From an uncultured Collinsella sp. (GTDB lineage Bacteria; Actinomycetota; Coriobacteriia; Coriobacteriales; Coriobacteriaceae): a stretch of DNA of 24,090 nucleotides. Positions 15,717 to 23,657 of this stretch are shown piece by piece. The position numbers and the translations under genes were made by a program. The stretch covers positions 1-24,090 of the forward strand of contig CAKUEU010000027.1 in assembly GCA_934646865.1 (NCBI GenBank). The letters run 5' to 3'. The notes under the pieces were generated by a model. The model made no database searches, was not told the DNA's origin, and worked only from the letters and a program-made list of their open reading frames with translations. Every line of letters starts with the position of its first letter. Position 1 is the first letter of the stretch.

Positions 15717-16922
15717 ATGACCGCCCCCGACGAAAAGACGCTCGCCACGCTCACCAAGCTGTTTGAGGAGGAGTTTGGCCCCATCGGCGACCGCCAGGTG
15801 CTCTACGTGCACGCGCCCGGCCGCTCCGAGATCAGCGGCAACCACACCGACCACGAGGGCGGCCACGTTATCGCCGGCTCGCTCGATGTCGCCGTCGACG
15901 GTATTGCCGTGGCAACCGACACCAACAAGGTCCGCGTTGCCGACGAGGGCTACCCCACCTTTGAGATCACGCTCGACACGCTGGATGTTCAGGAGGCCGA
16001 GAAGGGCACGTCCGCAAGCCTCGTCCGCGGCATGGCCCACGAGGTCGCAGCCCTGGGCGTTGAGCCCCACGGCTTCGACTTTGCCTTTACCTGCTCCGTC
16101 CCCTCGGGCGGCGGCCTTTCGAGCTCCGCTGCCGTCGAGGCCGCATACGGTCGCGTCATGGAGACCCTCTGGGGCGCGCCCGCTATTGAGCCCGTCGCAC
16201 TCGCCCAGATGAGCCAGCGCACCGAGAACAACTACTACGGCAAGCCCTGCGGTCTGATGGACCAGGCCGCCGTGTGCCTGGGCGGCCTTGCCTACATGGA
16301 TTTTGAGGATCAGGCTCAGCCTAAAACTCAAAAGCTCGAGCTCAACTTTGAGGATCATGGCTATGCGCTCGTGCTCGTTAAGGTTGGCGCCGACCATGTG
16401 GCAGCCACCGACGACTACGCCGCCGTTCCGCGCGAGATGCAGGATGTTGCCGCCGAGTTTGGCAAGGCACGTCTGTGCGAGGTTGACGTTGCCGACTTTG
16501 ACGCCAAGCTCCCCGAGCTGCGCGCCAAGCTGGGCGACCGCGCCTGCCTGCGCGCCGTTCACTACTGGTACGAGAACGGTCTGGTCGACAAGCGCTGGGC
16601 GGCTCTTAACGCCGGCGACATCGACCAGTTCCTGGTCCTGGCGCGCGAGTCCGGCGCCAGCTCCGCCATGTACCTGCAGAATGTCGTTGCCAAGCTGGGC
16701 TCCGAGCAGCCCTCCATGTACGCCCTGGCGCTGGCCGAGCACGTGCTCGACGGCCGCGGCGCCGTCCGCATCCACGGCGGTGGCTTTGGCGGCACTATTC
16801 AGGCCTTCGTGCCGCTCGATCTGGTCGACACTTTCATTGCCAAGATGAACGGCTGGCTTGGCGAGGGTTCCGCCCGTCACTACGCTATCTCTGACAAGGG
16901 GGCATACGCGGCATGGCTGTAA
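15717..16922 (+). CDS. galK: Galactokinase
   Basis: This 401-residue GHMP kinase phosphorylates galactose to galactose-1-phosphate, the first committed step of the Leloir pathway. It shows the galactokinase signature in the variant form GRSEISGNHTDHEGG (about residues 36-50), the ATP loop CSVPSGGGLSSSAAVE, the catalytic-base region KPCGLMDQAA, and the C-terminal GHMP motif HGGGFGGTIQAFVP. The length is normal for the family. The start is the ATG at 15717 after AAAGGA at 5-base spacing; the frame is open further upstream but without a suitable signal. Its TAA stop overlaps a galT start as TAATG, so translation is coupled. Control is probably by the divergent LacI protein through the three upstream operators. 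Confidence 0.93.
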   Translation: MTAPDEKTLATLTKLFEEEFGPIGDRQVLYVHAPGRSEISGNHTDHEGGHVIAGSLDVAVDGIAVATDTNKVRVADEGYPTFEITLDTLDVQEAEKGTSASLVRGMAHEVAALGVEPHGFDFAFTCSVPSGGGLSSSAAVEAAYGRVMETLWGAPAIEPVALAQMSQRTENNYYGKPCGLMDQAAVCLGGLAYMDFEDQAQPKTQKLELNFEDHGYALVLVKVGADHVAATDDYAAVPREMQDVAAEFGKARLCEVDVADFDAKLPELRAKLGDRACLRAVHYWYENGLVDKRWAALNAGDIDQFLVLARESGASSAMYLQNVVAKLGSEQPSMYALALAEHVLDGRGAVRIHGGGFGGTIQAFVPLDLVDTFIAKMNGWLGEGSARHYAISDKGAYAAWL

Positions 16923-18541
16923 TGACCGACGTGCGCGAGGCTGCGCAGAACCTGATCGAGTACGCCATCCACCGATCCATGATCGGGCAGGACGACCGCA
17001 TCTGGGCCTACAACACCATTCTTGAGTGCATTGGCGCCACAGGCCCCGCGCTCGACATGACCTGGGCGCTCAAGACCGAGAAGTTTTCGCTCTTGCACCC
17101 CGACACCCTCCCCGACTTTGATCTGGAGGGCACGCTCGCCGCGCTTTCCGAGGCCGCCGTCGTCAACGGTGCCGCCGAGGACACGGCGTCGGGCCGCGAT
17201 CGCATCGGTATGCGCATCATGGGCGTGCTTATGCCGAGGCCTTCGGTTGTAAACGAGGAGTTCAATGGGCGCATGGGCGTCAACGAGCCCCGCGCCGCGA
17301 CCGACTGGTTCTACGGCCTGTGCTGCGACGCCGGCTATGTGCGCCGCGCCGCCATCGCGCGCAATATCAAGTGGAGCACCCCTACCAACTGGGGCGATCT
17401 TGAGATCACCATCAACCTGTCCAAGCCCGAGAAGGACCCGCGCGACATTGCCGCGGCCGGCGCTGCCAAGAACACGGGCGAGAAGTATCCCGCCTGCCAG
17501 CTCTGCATCGAAAACGAGGGCTACCCCGGACGATCCGCTGCAGCCGACGGTGGCGCTCATCCCGCTCGCCAGAACCTGCGCGTTATCCCCATCCAGCTCG
17601 ACGGCGAGCGCTGGGGCTTCCAATACAGCCCGTACGCGTACTTTAACGAGCACTGCATTGCCATGAGCTCGGAGCATCGCCCCATGCACGTCGATCGTAA
17701 GGGTCTGACCTGCCTGCTCGACTTTGTGGACCTGTTCCCGCACTACTTTATCGGCTCCAACGCCGACTTGCCCATCGTGGGCGGCTCGATTCTGTCGCAC
17801 GACCACTTCCAGGGTGGCGCGCACGAGTTCCCGATGATGCACGCGGCCGAGGTCTCGCAGTTTAGCGTGCCCGGATTTGACCAGGTCACCGGCACCGTGC
17901 TGCAGTGGCCGCTCTCGGTGCTGCGCCTGCGCTCGCACGACCGTGCTCAGCTGCTCGATGCCGCCGAGAAGATCATCCTCGCCTGGCGCGAGTGGACCGA
18001 CGAGTCCGTGGGCGTCATCGCGCACACGGCCGACGGCGTGGCTCACAACACCGTGACGCCCGTCATCCGCCGCGTGGACTCCCGCGGTAATGCCGGCGGT
18101 GAGATCTACGAGGCCTACCTGGCACTTCGCTGTAACATCACGACCGACGAGCACCCGCTGGGCGTGTTCCACCCGCATGCCGAGTATCACCACATCAAGA
18201 AGGAGAACATTGGCCTGATCGAGGTCATGGGCCTGGCTATTCTTCCGCCGCGCCTGGTTCCAGAGCTTGGCGCTGTCCGTGAGCATCTGCTGGCAGCCAA
18301 GGTCGATGCCAGCTACGACCTTGCCGGTGCGCTCGAGGGCGACGACCTTTGCCGCAGCCACGCCGCATGGGCCCTGGACGTCTATGCCCGCCGCGCCGAT
18401 GAACTTACGGCCGACAACGCCATCGATATCCTGCATGAGGAGGTCGGCGTGGTGTTTGGCCACGTGCTCGACAACGCCGGCGTCTTTAAGTGGGACGAAG
18501 CCGGCCGCGCCGCCCAACAGCGCTTTATCGACTCGCTGTAG
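16913..18541 (+). CDS. galT: UDP-glucose--hexose-1-phosphate uridylyltransferase (GalT type 2)
   Basis: This 542-residue protein is the Firmicutes-type galactose-1-phosphate uridylyltransferase, which swaps UMP between UDP-glucose and galactose-1-phosphate. Recognisable segments are RPSVVNEEFN, NIKWSTPTNWGDLEITINLS, RNLRVIPIQLDGERWGFQYS, SEHRPMHVDR, and the active-site region VGGSILSHDHFQGGAHEFPM. The family usually runs to about 490-500 residues, so it is slightly long. Two starts are possible: ATG at 16913, with a GGGGG stretch upstream, and ATG at 16922, which overlaps the galK stop. The second would shorten it by three residues. No galE follows; a terminator closes the unit, so the epimerase must be encoded elsewhere. 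Confidence 0.93.
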   Translation: MAVMTDVREAAQNLIEYAIHRSMIGQDDRIWAYNTILECIGATGPALDMTWALKTEKFSLLHPDTLPDFDLEGTLAALSEAAVVNGAAEDTASGRDRIGMRIMGVLMPRPSVVNEEFNGRMGVNEPRAATDWFYGLCCDAGYVRRAAIARNIKWSTPTNWGDLEITINLSKPEKDPRDIAAAGAAKNTGEKYPACQLCIENEGYPGRSAAADGGAHPARQNLRVIPIQLDGERWGFQYSPYAYFNEHCIAMSSEHRPMHVDRKGLTCLLDFVDLFPHYFIGSNADLPIVGGSILSHDHFQGGAHEFPMMHAAEVSQFSVPGFDQVTGTVLQWPLSVLRLRSHDRAQLLDAAEKIILAWREWTDESVGVIAHTADGVAHNTVTPVIRRVDSRGNAGGEIYEAYLALRCNITTDEHPLGVFHPHAEYHHIKKENIGLIEVMGLAILPPRLVPELGAVREHLLAAKVDASYDLAGALEGDDLCRSHAAWALDVYARRADELTADNAIDILHEEVGVVFGHVLDNAGVFKWDEAGRAAQQRFIDSL

Positions 18542-18587
18542 CACGCGGGCCCGGACGCTCGTGCCCAACAAATAGCGCCTACACGGC

Positions 18588-18627
18588 AACGGCGCCCGCC
18601 GGCAACATCGCCGGCGGGCGCCGTTTT
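18588..18627 (+). terminator. Terminator of galKT
   Basis: A perfect 16-bp stem pairs 18588-18603 with 18610-18625 around the loop AACATC. The stem is very GC-rich and ends in GTTTTC on the right. It lies 47 bp after the galT stop, as expected for a Rho-independent terminator. Confidence 0.85.
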
Positions 18628-18659
18628 CTGATGCAAGGGTAGCTAATTTGCACCAAAAC

Positions 18660-18706
18660 AAGGAGTGTCCCAAACAGCCGGCAGAAAAGGAACGTCCCCA
18701 GGTGCC
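18660..18706. repeat. Left copy of a 47-bp direct repeat flanking the ATPase gene
   Basis: Bases 18660-18706 (starting AAGGAGTGTCCCAAAC) recur at 20170-20216 with only three or so differences. The repeat has two halves, one with GGAGTGTCCC and one with GGAACGTCCCC. It starts about 35 bp after the galT terminator stem and marks the left edge of the ATPase cassette. Confidence 0.85.
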
Positions 18707-18718
18707 GACCTAAACCCA

Positions 18719-18810
18719 CACATTATTCGATGGAAAAACGTGGTTGCCTCCCACATTATTTGATGGAAAAACGTGGTTTACTCCCACATTTTTCGATGGA
18801 AAACCAAAAC
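18719..18810. repeat. Three 33-bp tandem repeats upstream of the ATPase gene
   Basis: Units start at 18719, 18752 and 18785. Each begins CACATTATTYGATGGAAAAA or close to it; the first two are full length with ACGTGGTT near their ends, and the third degenerates after about 20 bp. They are directly contiguous, so this is not a CRISPR array. The third unit overlaps the likely -35 position of the ATPase promoter (TATACT at 18816-18821), so the units may bind a regulator. Confidence 0.8.
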
Positions 18811-18815
18811 AGTCT

Positions 18816-18840
18816 TATACTAACCATGATTGTTAGGAGG
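18816..18840 (+). promoter_or_regulatory. -10 element and Shine-Dalgarno of the ATPase gene
   Basis: TATACT at 18816-18821 is followed by a short leader with AGGAGG at 18835-18840, 4 bases before the ATG at 18845. The spacing decides the start: it favours MQRQLMDEL over an upstream in-frame TTG at 18830. Confidence 0.55.
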
Positions 18841-18844
18841 CAGT

Positions 18845-20146
18845 ATGCAGCGACAGCTAATGGACGAACTCATCGCTTGGAAATCTAGAGCAAACCGCAA
18901 GCCCCTCCTGCTTAAGGGGGCCCGCCAGACGGGAAAAACCTGGCTTCTCAACGAATTCGCAGGCCAGCAGTATCAAAACGTCATCCGTTTTGACTTTATG
19001 CTCGAACCGGGCGCGCGTTCGCTGTTCGATGGAAACCTTGACCCCAAGCGCATCATCTCCCAGATAGAGCTCCTGCGCGGCCAGACCATAACGCCGACAG
19101 ACACACTCATCATCTTCGACGAGATCCAAGAAGCGCCACGCGGCATCACCTCGCTCAAATACTTCAACGAGCTGGCGCCGGAATACCATATCGTGGCAGC
19201 CGGCTCCTATATGGGCCTTGCGCTCCGGCGAGAAAACGAGTCGTTCCCCGTCGGCAAGATCGACCAGCTCACCATGCGCCCCATGGGGTTTGTCGAGTTC
19301 GTTCGTGCCGTCGATGGCGGTCCGCTCGCAGATGCCATCCTTGCCGCAAACATGGACCTGCTGGCAAACGTTTCCGAAAAGCTCGAGCGCCTGCTCAAGG
19401 AATACCTCGTTGTCGGTGGCATGCCAGAAGTTGTCTCCGCTTTCGCCGCCTCCCACGATTTCATCGAGGCCCGCAGGCTTCAGCAGCAAATCATCGAAGC
19501 TTACGAATCCGATTTTGGCAAGCATGCACCAGCCCGCATCGTCGAGCGCATGAGGCTGGTTTGGAAATCCCTTCCCGGCCAGCTCGCAAAGGAAAACAAG
19601 AAGTTCATCTACGGCGCGCTTCGCCCCGGGGCACGAGCACGCGATTTTGAGGAAAGCCTCCAGTGGCTCATGGACTATGGAATCGTTCATAAGGTACCAC
19701 GTGTTTCCGCCCTAAGAGCACCGCTCACAAGCTACGAGGATCTCTCGGGCTTCAAGCTGTTCTGCATCGACACCGGCATCCTCGGAGCACTCTCCGGCCT
19801 CTCGCCGGCCATTGTTCTGAACGGGCCCGCTGTTTTTACGGAGTTCAAAGGCTCGCTGACCGAGCAATACGTCGCACAGGAGCTTTTGCTCCAAGGCAAA
19901 ACTCCCGCGTATTGGTCATCCTCCTCCGGCAATGCAGAGACTGACTTTGCCATCGACCATGCGGGGACCGTGCTTCCGCTCGAGGTCAAGGCGGCAGAGA
20001 ATCTCAAAGCAAAGAGCCTGAGGATTGCCTGCGAGAAGTTCAAGCTCGAGCGCTGCGTGAGAACATCGTTAGCGGCATATAGAGACGAGGGCACGCTCGT
20101 CAACATTCCGCTCTGGGAGATTGGGCAAATCGGCAAGTTGACATAG
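18845..20146 (+). CDS. AAA-family ATP-binding protein with DUF4143 domain
   Basis: This 433-residue protein belongs to the AAA_14/DUF4143 ATPase group, widespread in gut bacteria and without a settled function. The Walker A is KGARQTGKTWLL (residues ~24-35) and the Walker B is LIIFDEIQEA (~86-95), with a sensor-like HIVAAGSYMG. The C-terminal DUF4143 part includes EYLVVGGMPEVV and a nuclease-like motif, TDFAIDH followed by LPLEVKAAE. The Asp and Glu-x-Lys of that motif have the PD-(D/E)xK arrangement; whether it cleaves nucleic acid is unknown. The gene is alone on its strand, facing the convergent lacC. It is bracketed by 47-bp repeats and follows three tandem repeats, so it reads as an inserted cassette between the gal and lac clusters. 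Confidence 0.88.
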   Translation: MQRQLMDELIAWKSRANRKPLLLKGARQTGKTWLLNEFAGQQYQNVIRFDFMLEPGARSLFDGNLDPKRIISQIELLRGQTITPTDTLIIFDEIQEAPRGITSLKYFNELAPEYHIVAAGSYMGLALRRENESFPVGKIDQLTMRPMGFVEFVRAVDGGPLADAILAANMDLLANVSEKLERLLKEYLVVGGMPEVVSAFAASHDFIEARRLQQQIIEAYESDFGKHAPARIVERMRLVWKSLPGQLAKENKKFIYGALRPGARARDFEESLQWLMDYGIVHKVPRVSALRAPLTSYEDLSGFKLFCIDTGILGALSGLSPAIVLNGPAVFTEFKGSLTEQYVAQELLLQGKTPAYWSSSSGNAETDFAIDHAGTVLPLEVKAAENLKAKSLRIACEKFKLERCVRTSLAAYRDEGTLVNIPLWEIGQIGKLT

Positions 20147-20169
20147 TCGCTGCGGGGGGGGTGCCCCGC

Positions 20170-20240
20170 AAGGAGTGTCCCAAACTGCCGGCAGAAAAGG
20201 AACGTCCCCATCTGCCGCAAAGGAACGTCCCCAAGTGCCG
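20170..20240. repeat. Right copy of the 47-bp direct repeat plus an extra half unit
   Basis: Bases 20170-20216 repeat 18660-18706 almost exactly. They are followed by a further half copy, AAAGGAACGTCCCC with AAGTGCCG, up to about 20240. The second half unit shows that the repeat is built from a smaller module of about 24 bp. The remaining sequence to 20300 holds nothing I can identify. Confidence 0.85.
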
Positions 20241-20305
20241 GAAACGCCGATGTTTTGGCAATGTCAGCGAGCGGGTCGCATTTGAGACAAGGTGACGTGA
20301 AACGA

Positions 20306-20334
20306 AAGGGCGCTGACCTTCTGGTCGCGCCCTT
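20306..20334 (-). terminator. Hairpin between the ATPase and lacC genes
   Basis: AAGGGCGC (20306-20313) pairs with GCGCCCTT (20327-20334), extended by GACC/GGTC around the loop TTCT with one bulged T. Read leftward it is followed by TCGTTTC, a weak U-rich tail. It could end the lac transcript or the convergent ATPase transcript. Confidence 0.5.
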
Positions 20335-20382
20335 GAAGTTGAACGTCAGATTGTCCAAATGCGGCCCGCGCAGCGTCGAGCC

Positions 20383-20410
20383 GTTACGCGGTTTGGTAAA
20401 ACCGCGTAAC
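20383..20410 (-). terminator. Hairpin directly after the lacC stop
   Basis: A perfect 12-bp stem, 20383-20394 with 20399-20410, surrounds a 4-base loop. It starts one base past the lacC stop codon. There is no U-run after it, so it may protect the 3' end or act together with the second hairpin at 20306-20334. Confidence 0.6.
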
Positions 20411-20411
20411 C

Positions 20412-21347
20412 CTACAGCTCAGTGACTTCCACGCTGTTGTAGACCTCGTCCCAACGGTCCATGACCAGGTGGCCGGTCTTGGGGTCCATGGCGTTGAGCT
20501 TGCCGCAGGTATTGGCGGTCTTGAGCACCGTGACATCATCGGCACCGGCGGCGATGGCGTGCGCAAAGCCGGCGATGGTCGAGTCACCGGAACCCGTCGC
20601 GTTCACAGCTTCAATCGCGGGCGTCTTGGCGCGGAACGCACGGCCCTCATGGAAGCCCACCGAACCGGCAGCGCCCATCGAGACGACAACCCAGGGGATA
20701 CCGGCAAAGCGGCCGTCGGCGGCAAGCGCCTCGCGCAGGGCATCGACGTCGTCAGTCGTAAAGGACGTACCCAGCAGGCCGTTAATCTCGGTCAGGTTGG
20801 GCTTTACGAGCTCAGGCTTAGCGTCGGACTCCAGCGCGGCCTCCAGCGATGCACCCGAGGTGTCGAGCAGCACCTTGGCGCCCGCCTCCTCGGCAATCTT
20901 GACGAGCTCGGCATAGTAGCCGGCATCGACGCCACGCGGCAGCGAGCCCGAAAGCGTCACAACGTCCGCCTTCGCAGCAAGCTCGGCGAACTTGGCCGTA
21001 AAAGCTTCGAGTTCTGCCGGCTCAATCTGCGGACCGCTCTCCAGCAGCTCGGTCTGATTACCCTCGTGCAGGATATTCAGACAGATACGCGTTTCGCCGG
21101 CGATAGGCACAAAATCATTCTTAACGCCGTCGGCATCCATAAGCTCGGCCATATAGGCACCCATGTGGCCGCCGAGCAGACCGGTCGCGAGCACGTCGTC
21201 GCCCAGCTGTAACAGCACACGGCTCACGTTGAGGCCCTTGCCACCAGCGGTCTTTTCGGGCGTCACACGGTTCACATCGTCGATGATCAGCTTATCGAGC
21301 TGATAGCGCGTATCGATCGACGGGTTCATGGTAACGGTCAGAATCAT
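20412..21347 (-). CDS. lacC: Tagatose-6-phosphate kinase
   Basis: This 311-residue PfkB-family kinase converts tagatose-6-phosphate to tagatose-1,6-bisphosphate. Family features are MILTVTMNPSIDTRYQLD at the N-terminus, KTAGGKGLNVSRVL (PfkB signature 1, about residues 31-44), and NATGSGDSTIAGFAHAI, the anion hole with catalytic Asp (about 247-263). It agrees well with remembered LacC segments (GETRICLNILHEGNQTE, KPNLTEINGLLG) and sits with lacA and lacB, which decides against 1-phosphofructokinase. The start is the ATG at 21345-21347 after AGGAG at 6-base spacing. It is the last gene of the lac unit, 53 bp after lacX, and is followed by hairpins. Some fructose-phosphate activity would not be surprising. 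Confidence 0.9.
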   Translation of the reverse strand: MILTVTMNPSIDTRYQLDKLIIDDVNRVTPEKTAGGKGLNVSRVLLQLGDDVLATGLLGGHMGAYMAELMDADGVKNDFVPIAGETRICLNILHEGNQTELLESGPQIEPAELEAFTAKFAELAAKADVVTLSGSLPRGVDAGYYAELVKIAEEAGAKVLLDTSGASLEAALESDAKPELVKPNLTEINGLLGTSFTTDDVDALREALAADGRFAGIPWVVVSMGAAGSVGFHEGRAFRAKTPAIEAVNATGSGDSTIAGFAHAIAAGADDVTVLKTANTCGKLNAMDPKTGHLVMDRWDEVYNSVEVTEL

Positions 21348-21400
21348 GTTGAACTCCTGTTCCGGGGCGGCACGGCCTGCCCCAAACATACGATAGCTCT

Positions 21401-22282
21401 TTAAAGGATCTCGATCTCAAAGCCGCGGGTGACGGTCTCCCCCGGCTTGGCAATCAGGCAGCCGCGCTTGTGCTCCAGGATATCGTCCTCGTCGGAGCAG
21501 GTGGACAGGCCGCCCCACGGTTCCACGGCCACAAAGTCGCCCTCGGGCTTGCTCCACACAATCAGGTACGGCATATCGGGGAACGTCAGGCGTACGCCCT
21601 TGTCCTCGTCCTTCTTGGTCAGCGTGACCACACGACTCTCGAGCACATCAAAGATGGTCTCGGCAAAGTCGAAGAGCTCATGGGTGAGCGGCAGGTCGTG
21701 GCCAACCATCGGGTTTTTGCTGCGATGCTCGACATCGATCAAACCCGTCGAGGGAACGGCGGTACAAAGCTCCGCTGCCTCGCTCAACTCAAAACGGAGC
21801 TCGTAGTCGTCGTAGGACTCGCCCTCGTCGAGCGGGCACTGAAAGCCAGGGTGACCGCCCACAAAGAACGGCATGTCCTCGGTGCCCTCATTGGTCACCT
21901 CGTACGACACGGTCACTTTTGCCGCATCGACCGTATAGCGCGCAACGATCTTAAACGGATACGGGAACTGCTCGAGCAACTCGGCATGGTCGGCAGAGCT
22001 TAGGCTCAGCGCAACCATGTTGTCGCTCTGCTCCTCGAGCTTCCACTCCTGTTTGCGGGCGAAACCATGACGCGCAAGGTTGATCTCGTGGCCGGCGCGC
22101 GTCATAGCGCGGCCATCGCGCAGACCGCCGCAGATGGGAAAGCAGATCGGGGCCTGACCCGACCACACCGCCGGGTCGCCCTGCCACAAATACTCACGAC
22201 CGTTAGCCGCAATAGAGGTAAACGATCCGCCTGCTGTGCTTAGAGCCACGCGAATAGAACCGTTATCAAGAACAAACTCCAT
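21401..22282 (-). CDS. lacX: Aldose 1-epimerase family protein (LacX-like)
   Basis: This 293-residue protein belongs to the galactose mutarotase-like superfamily. It shows YLWQGDPAVWSGQAPICFPI near the N-terminus, RHGFARKQEW with the conserved His, FVGGHPGFQCPL with the second His, and VAVEPWGGLS with the catalytic-type Glu near the C-terminus. The pattern matches LacX of lactococcal lac operons, whose exact substrate is not well defined; interconverting sugar or sugar-phosphate anomers is likely. The start is the ATG at 22280-22282 after AAGGGAAGG. An open frame reaches 22372 without a good signal. It lies between lacB (118 bp gap) and lacC (53 bp gap), an order unlike lactococcal operons, where lacX is at the end. 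Confidence 0.85.
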   Translation of the reverse strand: MEFVLDNGSIRVALSTAGGSFTSIAANGREYLWQGDPAVWSGQAPICFPICGGLRDGRAMTRAGHEINLARHGFARKQEWKLEEQSDNMVALSLSSADHAELLEQFPYPFKIVARYTVDAAKVTVSYEVTNEGTEDMPFFVGGHPGFQCPLDEGESYDDYELRFELSEAAELCTAVPSTGLIDVEHRSKNPMVGHDLPLTHELFDFAETIFDVLESRVVTLTKKDEDKGVRLTFPDMPYLIVWSKPEGDFVAVEPWGGLSTCSDEDDILEHKRGCLIAKPGETVTRGFEIEIL

Positions 22283-22400
22283 GGGAGCCTTCCCTTTCTT
22301 ACGCCAGCCCGCCAAGTCAATAGGGCTGATAGAAAACCGGCCCGCGCCCCTCACAGAAACGCGAGCCGTCAACGGACTAGTTAATTACGCCGGATACCCG

Positions 22401-22925
22401 CTAATCATGGTATTCGCCACGGTCCCACTTCTCGAGGAACTCGTCAAAGAAGTGCGGGTCGGCCTGGGCCTCGGCGTCGGCCTTGTTGCAGGCATCGATC
22501 TTGGCGATCAGGGCATCGTGCTCGGGAGTCTTCTCGTAGGGCTCCTCCAGGAAGGCGAGCATGATGTCGGCCATCAGGAACTCGCCGGTGATCTTGCCGC
22601 CAAAGCCCACGATGTTGGCGTTGAGCTCGCGACGGGCATACAGGGCAGAGGTCATGTCGCGGACCAGGGCGCAACGGGCGCCGGGGACCTTGTTGACAGC
22701 GTTGGTGATGCCGATACCGGTGCCGCACAGGGCCACGCCAAAGTCGGCCTTGCCGCTGGCAACGGCATCGCCCACGGCCTTGCCGTAGATGGGATAGTGC
22801 GTGCGGCTGTGGCTATAGGTGCCGCAGTCGAGCACCTGATAGCCGGCCTGCTCCAGGCGGTCGGCCAGATAGATCTTCTCGTCCGTAACGATATGGTCGC
22901 AACCGATTGCGATGGTCTTCTTCAT
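22401..22925 (-). CDS. lacB: Galactose-6-phosphate isomerase subunit LacB
   Basis: This 174-residue protein is one half of the heteromeric isomerase that turns galactose-6-phosphate into tagatose-6-phosphate. It has the RpiB/LacA/LacB fold. Its key features are [11 protein letters not shown] at the N-terminus, [13 protein letters not shown], the catalytic-Cys loop [20 protein letters not shown], and [14 protein letters not shown]. The C-terminus [20 protein letters not shown] is a LacB hallmark and separates it from ribose-5-phosphate isomerase B. The start is the ATG at 22923-22925 after AAAGGA at 7-base spacing. It is 63 bp downstream of lacA, whose product should form the complex. Confidence 0.94.
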   Translation of the reverse strand: MKKTIAIGCDHIVTDEKIYLADRLEQAGYQVLDCGTYSHSRTHYPIYGKAVGDAVASGKADFGVALCGTGIGITNAVNKVPGARCALVRDMTSALYARRELNANIVGFGGKITGEFLMADIMLAFLEEPYEKTPEHDALIAKIDACNKADAEAQADPHFFDEFLEKWDRGEYHD

Positions 22926-22988
22926 CAGAACGTCCTTTCGTCTGAATTCACAAGTTGAGGTAGAAGTTCGAGTTCTCGGTGGCTCTCG

Positions 22989-23417
22989 TTAGGCCATCTT
23001 GTTGAGCATGTCGACACGGATCTGGTGACGACCGCCGGCGTACTGGGCGCGCAGGAACTCGCGGGCGATCTTCTTGGCGACCTCGGTGCCAACGACGCCC
23101 GGGCCCATGGTGACCATGCGCGAACCGTTGTGCTCGCGGGTCATGTAGGCGGAGCGCTCGTCGGAAATGTTGGCGACGACCATGCCCTTCATCTTGACGG
23201 CGGCCATATAGGAACCGACGCCGTACTTATCGAATGCGAAGCCCTGGGAATCCTTGTGCTCCAGCAGGTCCTTGGCAACGGCGGTCGCAGAGTCAACAAA
23301 GTCCGCGGCAGGGGTCTCGGAATAGTCGACGACCTCGTGACCGTCGGCGATGAGCATCTCCTTGATGGACTCCTTCATCGACATACCGTCGGCATCGGAA
23401 GCGATTACAACCCTCAT
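22989..23417 (-). CDS. lacA: Galactose-6-phosphate isomerase subunit LacA
   Basis: This 142-residue protein is exactly the usual length of LacA. It has the divergent RpiB fold: ASDADGMSMKESIKEMLIAD at the N-terminus, DFVDSATAVAKD, FDKYGVGSYMAAVKMKGMVV where LacB carries its Cys loop, SDERSAYMTREHNGSRMVTM, and the LacA-specific end GGRHQIRVDMLNKMA. LacA lacks the catalytic Cys region of LacB, as expected for the partner subunit. The start is the ATG at 23415-23417 after AAGGAGG at 5-base spacing, the strongest ribosome binding site in this operon. It is the first gene of lacA-lacB-lacX-lacC, read leftward. The upstream region holds a cluster of regulator half-sites. Confidence 0.94.
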   Translation of the reverse strand: MRVVIASDADGMSMKESIKEMLIADGHEVVDYSETPAADFVDSATAVAKDLLEHKDSQGFAFDKYGVGSYMAAVKMKGMVVANISDERSAYMTREHNGSRMVTMGPGVVGTEVAKKIAREFLRAQYAGGRHQIRVDMLNKMA

Positions 23418-23511
23418 GACATCCTCCTTGAGAGATACGCAGGTGCGTAGTTTCTGTTTGGAAGTGTTGAATCGCGTTCAGGTCCGGGCATCTGAATGTG
23501 CGGTTCTTCAC

Positions 23512-23656
23512 TGTTCATGTTTATTTGAACACATTCGAACAACGACTGCAACAACTATTTGTTTATCTTTGTTCTTTTTTGAACAATTACCGTTCGCGGG
23601 TGTTTGTTGACCGTTTGGGCCCGGCGCAGACGCAGAGACCATGTGTTCAACAAACA
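23512..23656. promoter_or_regulatory. Cluster of TGTTC/GAACA half-sites upstream of lacA
   Basis: The 307-bp space 23418-23724 has no gene. Six TGTTC or GAACA half-sites lie in 137 bp: TGTTC at 23512-23516, GAACA at 23527-23531, 23537-23541 and 23581-23585, TGTTC at 23570-23574 and 23644-23648. Two form TGTTCA-N8-TGAACA (23512-23531) and TTGTTC-N6-GAACAA (23569-23586). The pair ATTTGAACA/ATTCGAACA is spaced exactly 10 bp. A further inverted repeat joins 23601-23610 with 23647-23656. This suits a LacR/DeoR-type repressor. Confidence 0.6.
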
Positions 23657-23657
23657 A

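Noticed and set aside
15687..16880. Long minus-strand frame opposite galK
   Set aside because: Same codon-bias shadow: no recognisable motif and no plausible ribosome binding site.
16880..18673. Very long open frame (597 codons) on the minus strand opposite galT
   Set aside because: It is antisense to a clearly recognised galT, has His/Val/Gly/Ala-rich low-quality composition and no domain. GC-rich codon bias keeps the opposite frame open.
18719..18810. Short CRISPR array
   Set aside because: The three 33-bp units are directly contiguous with no spacers between them, and no cas gene is near.
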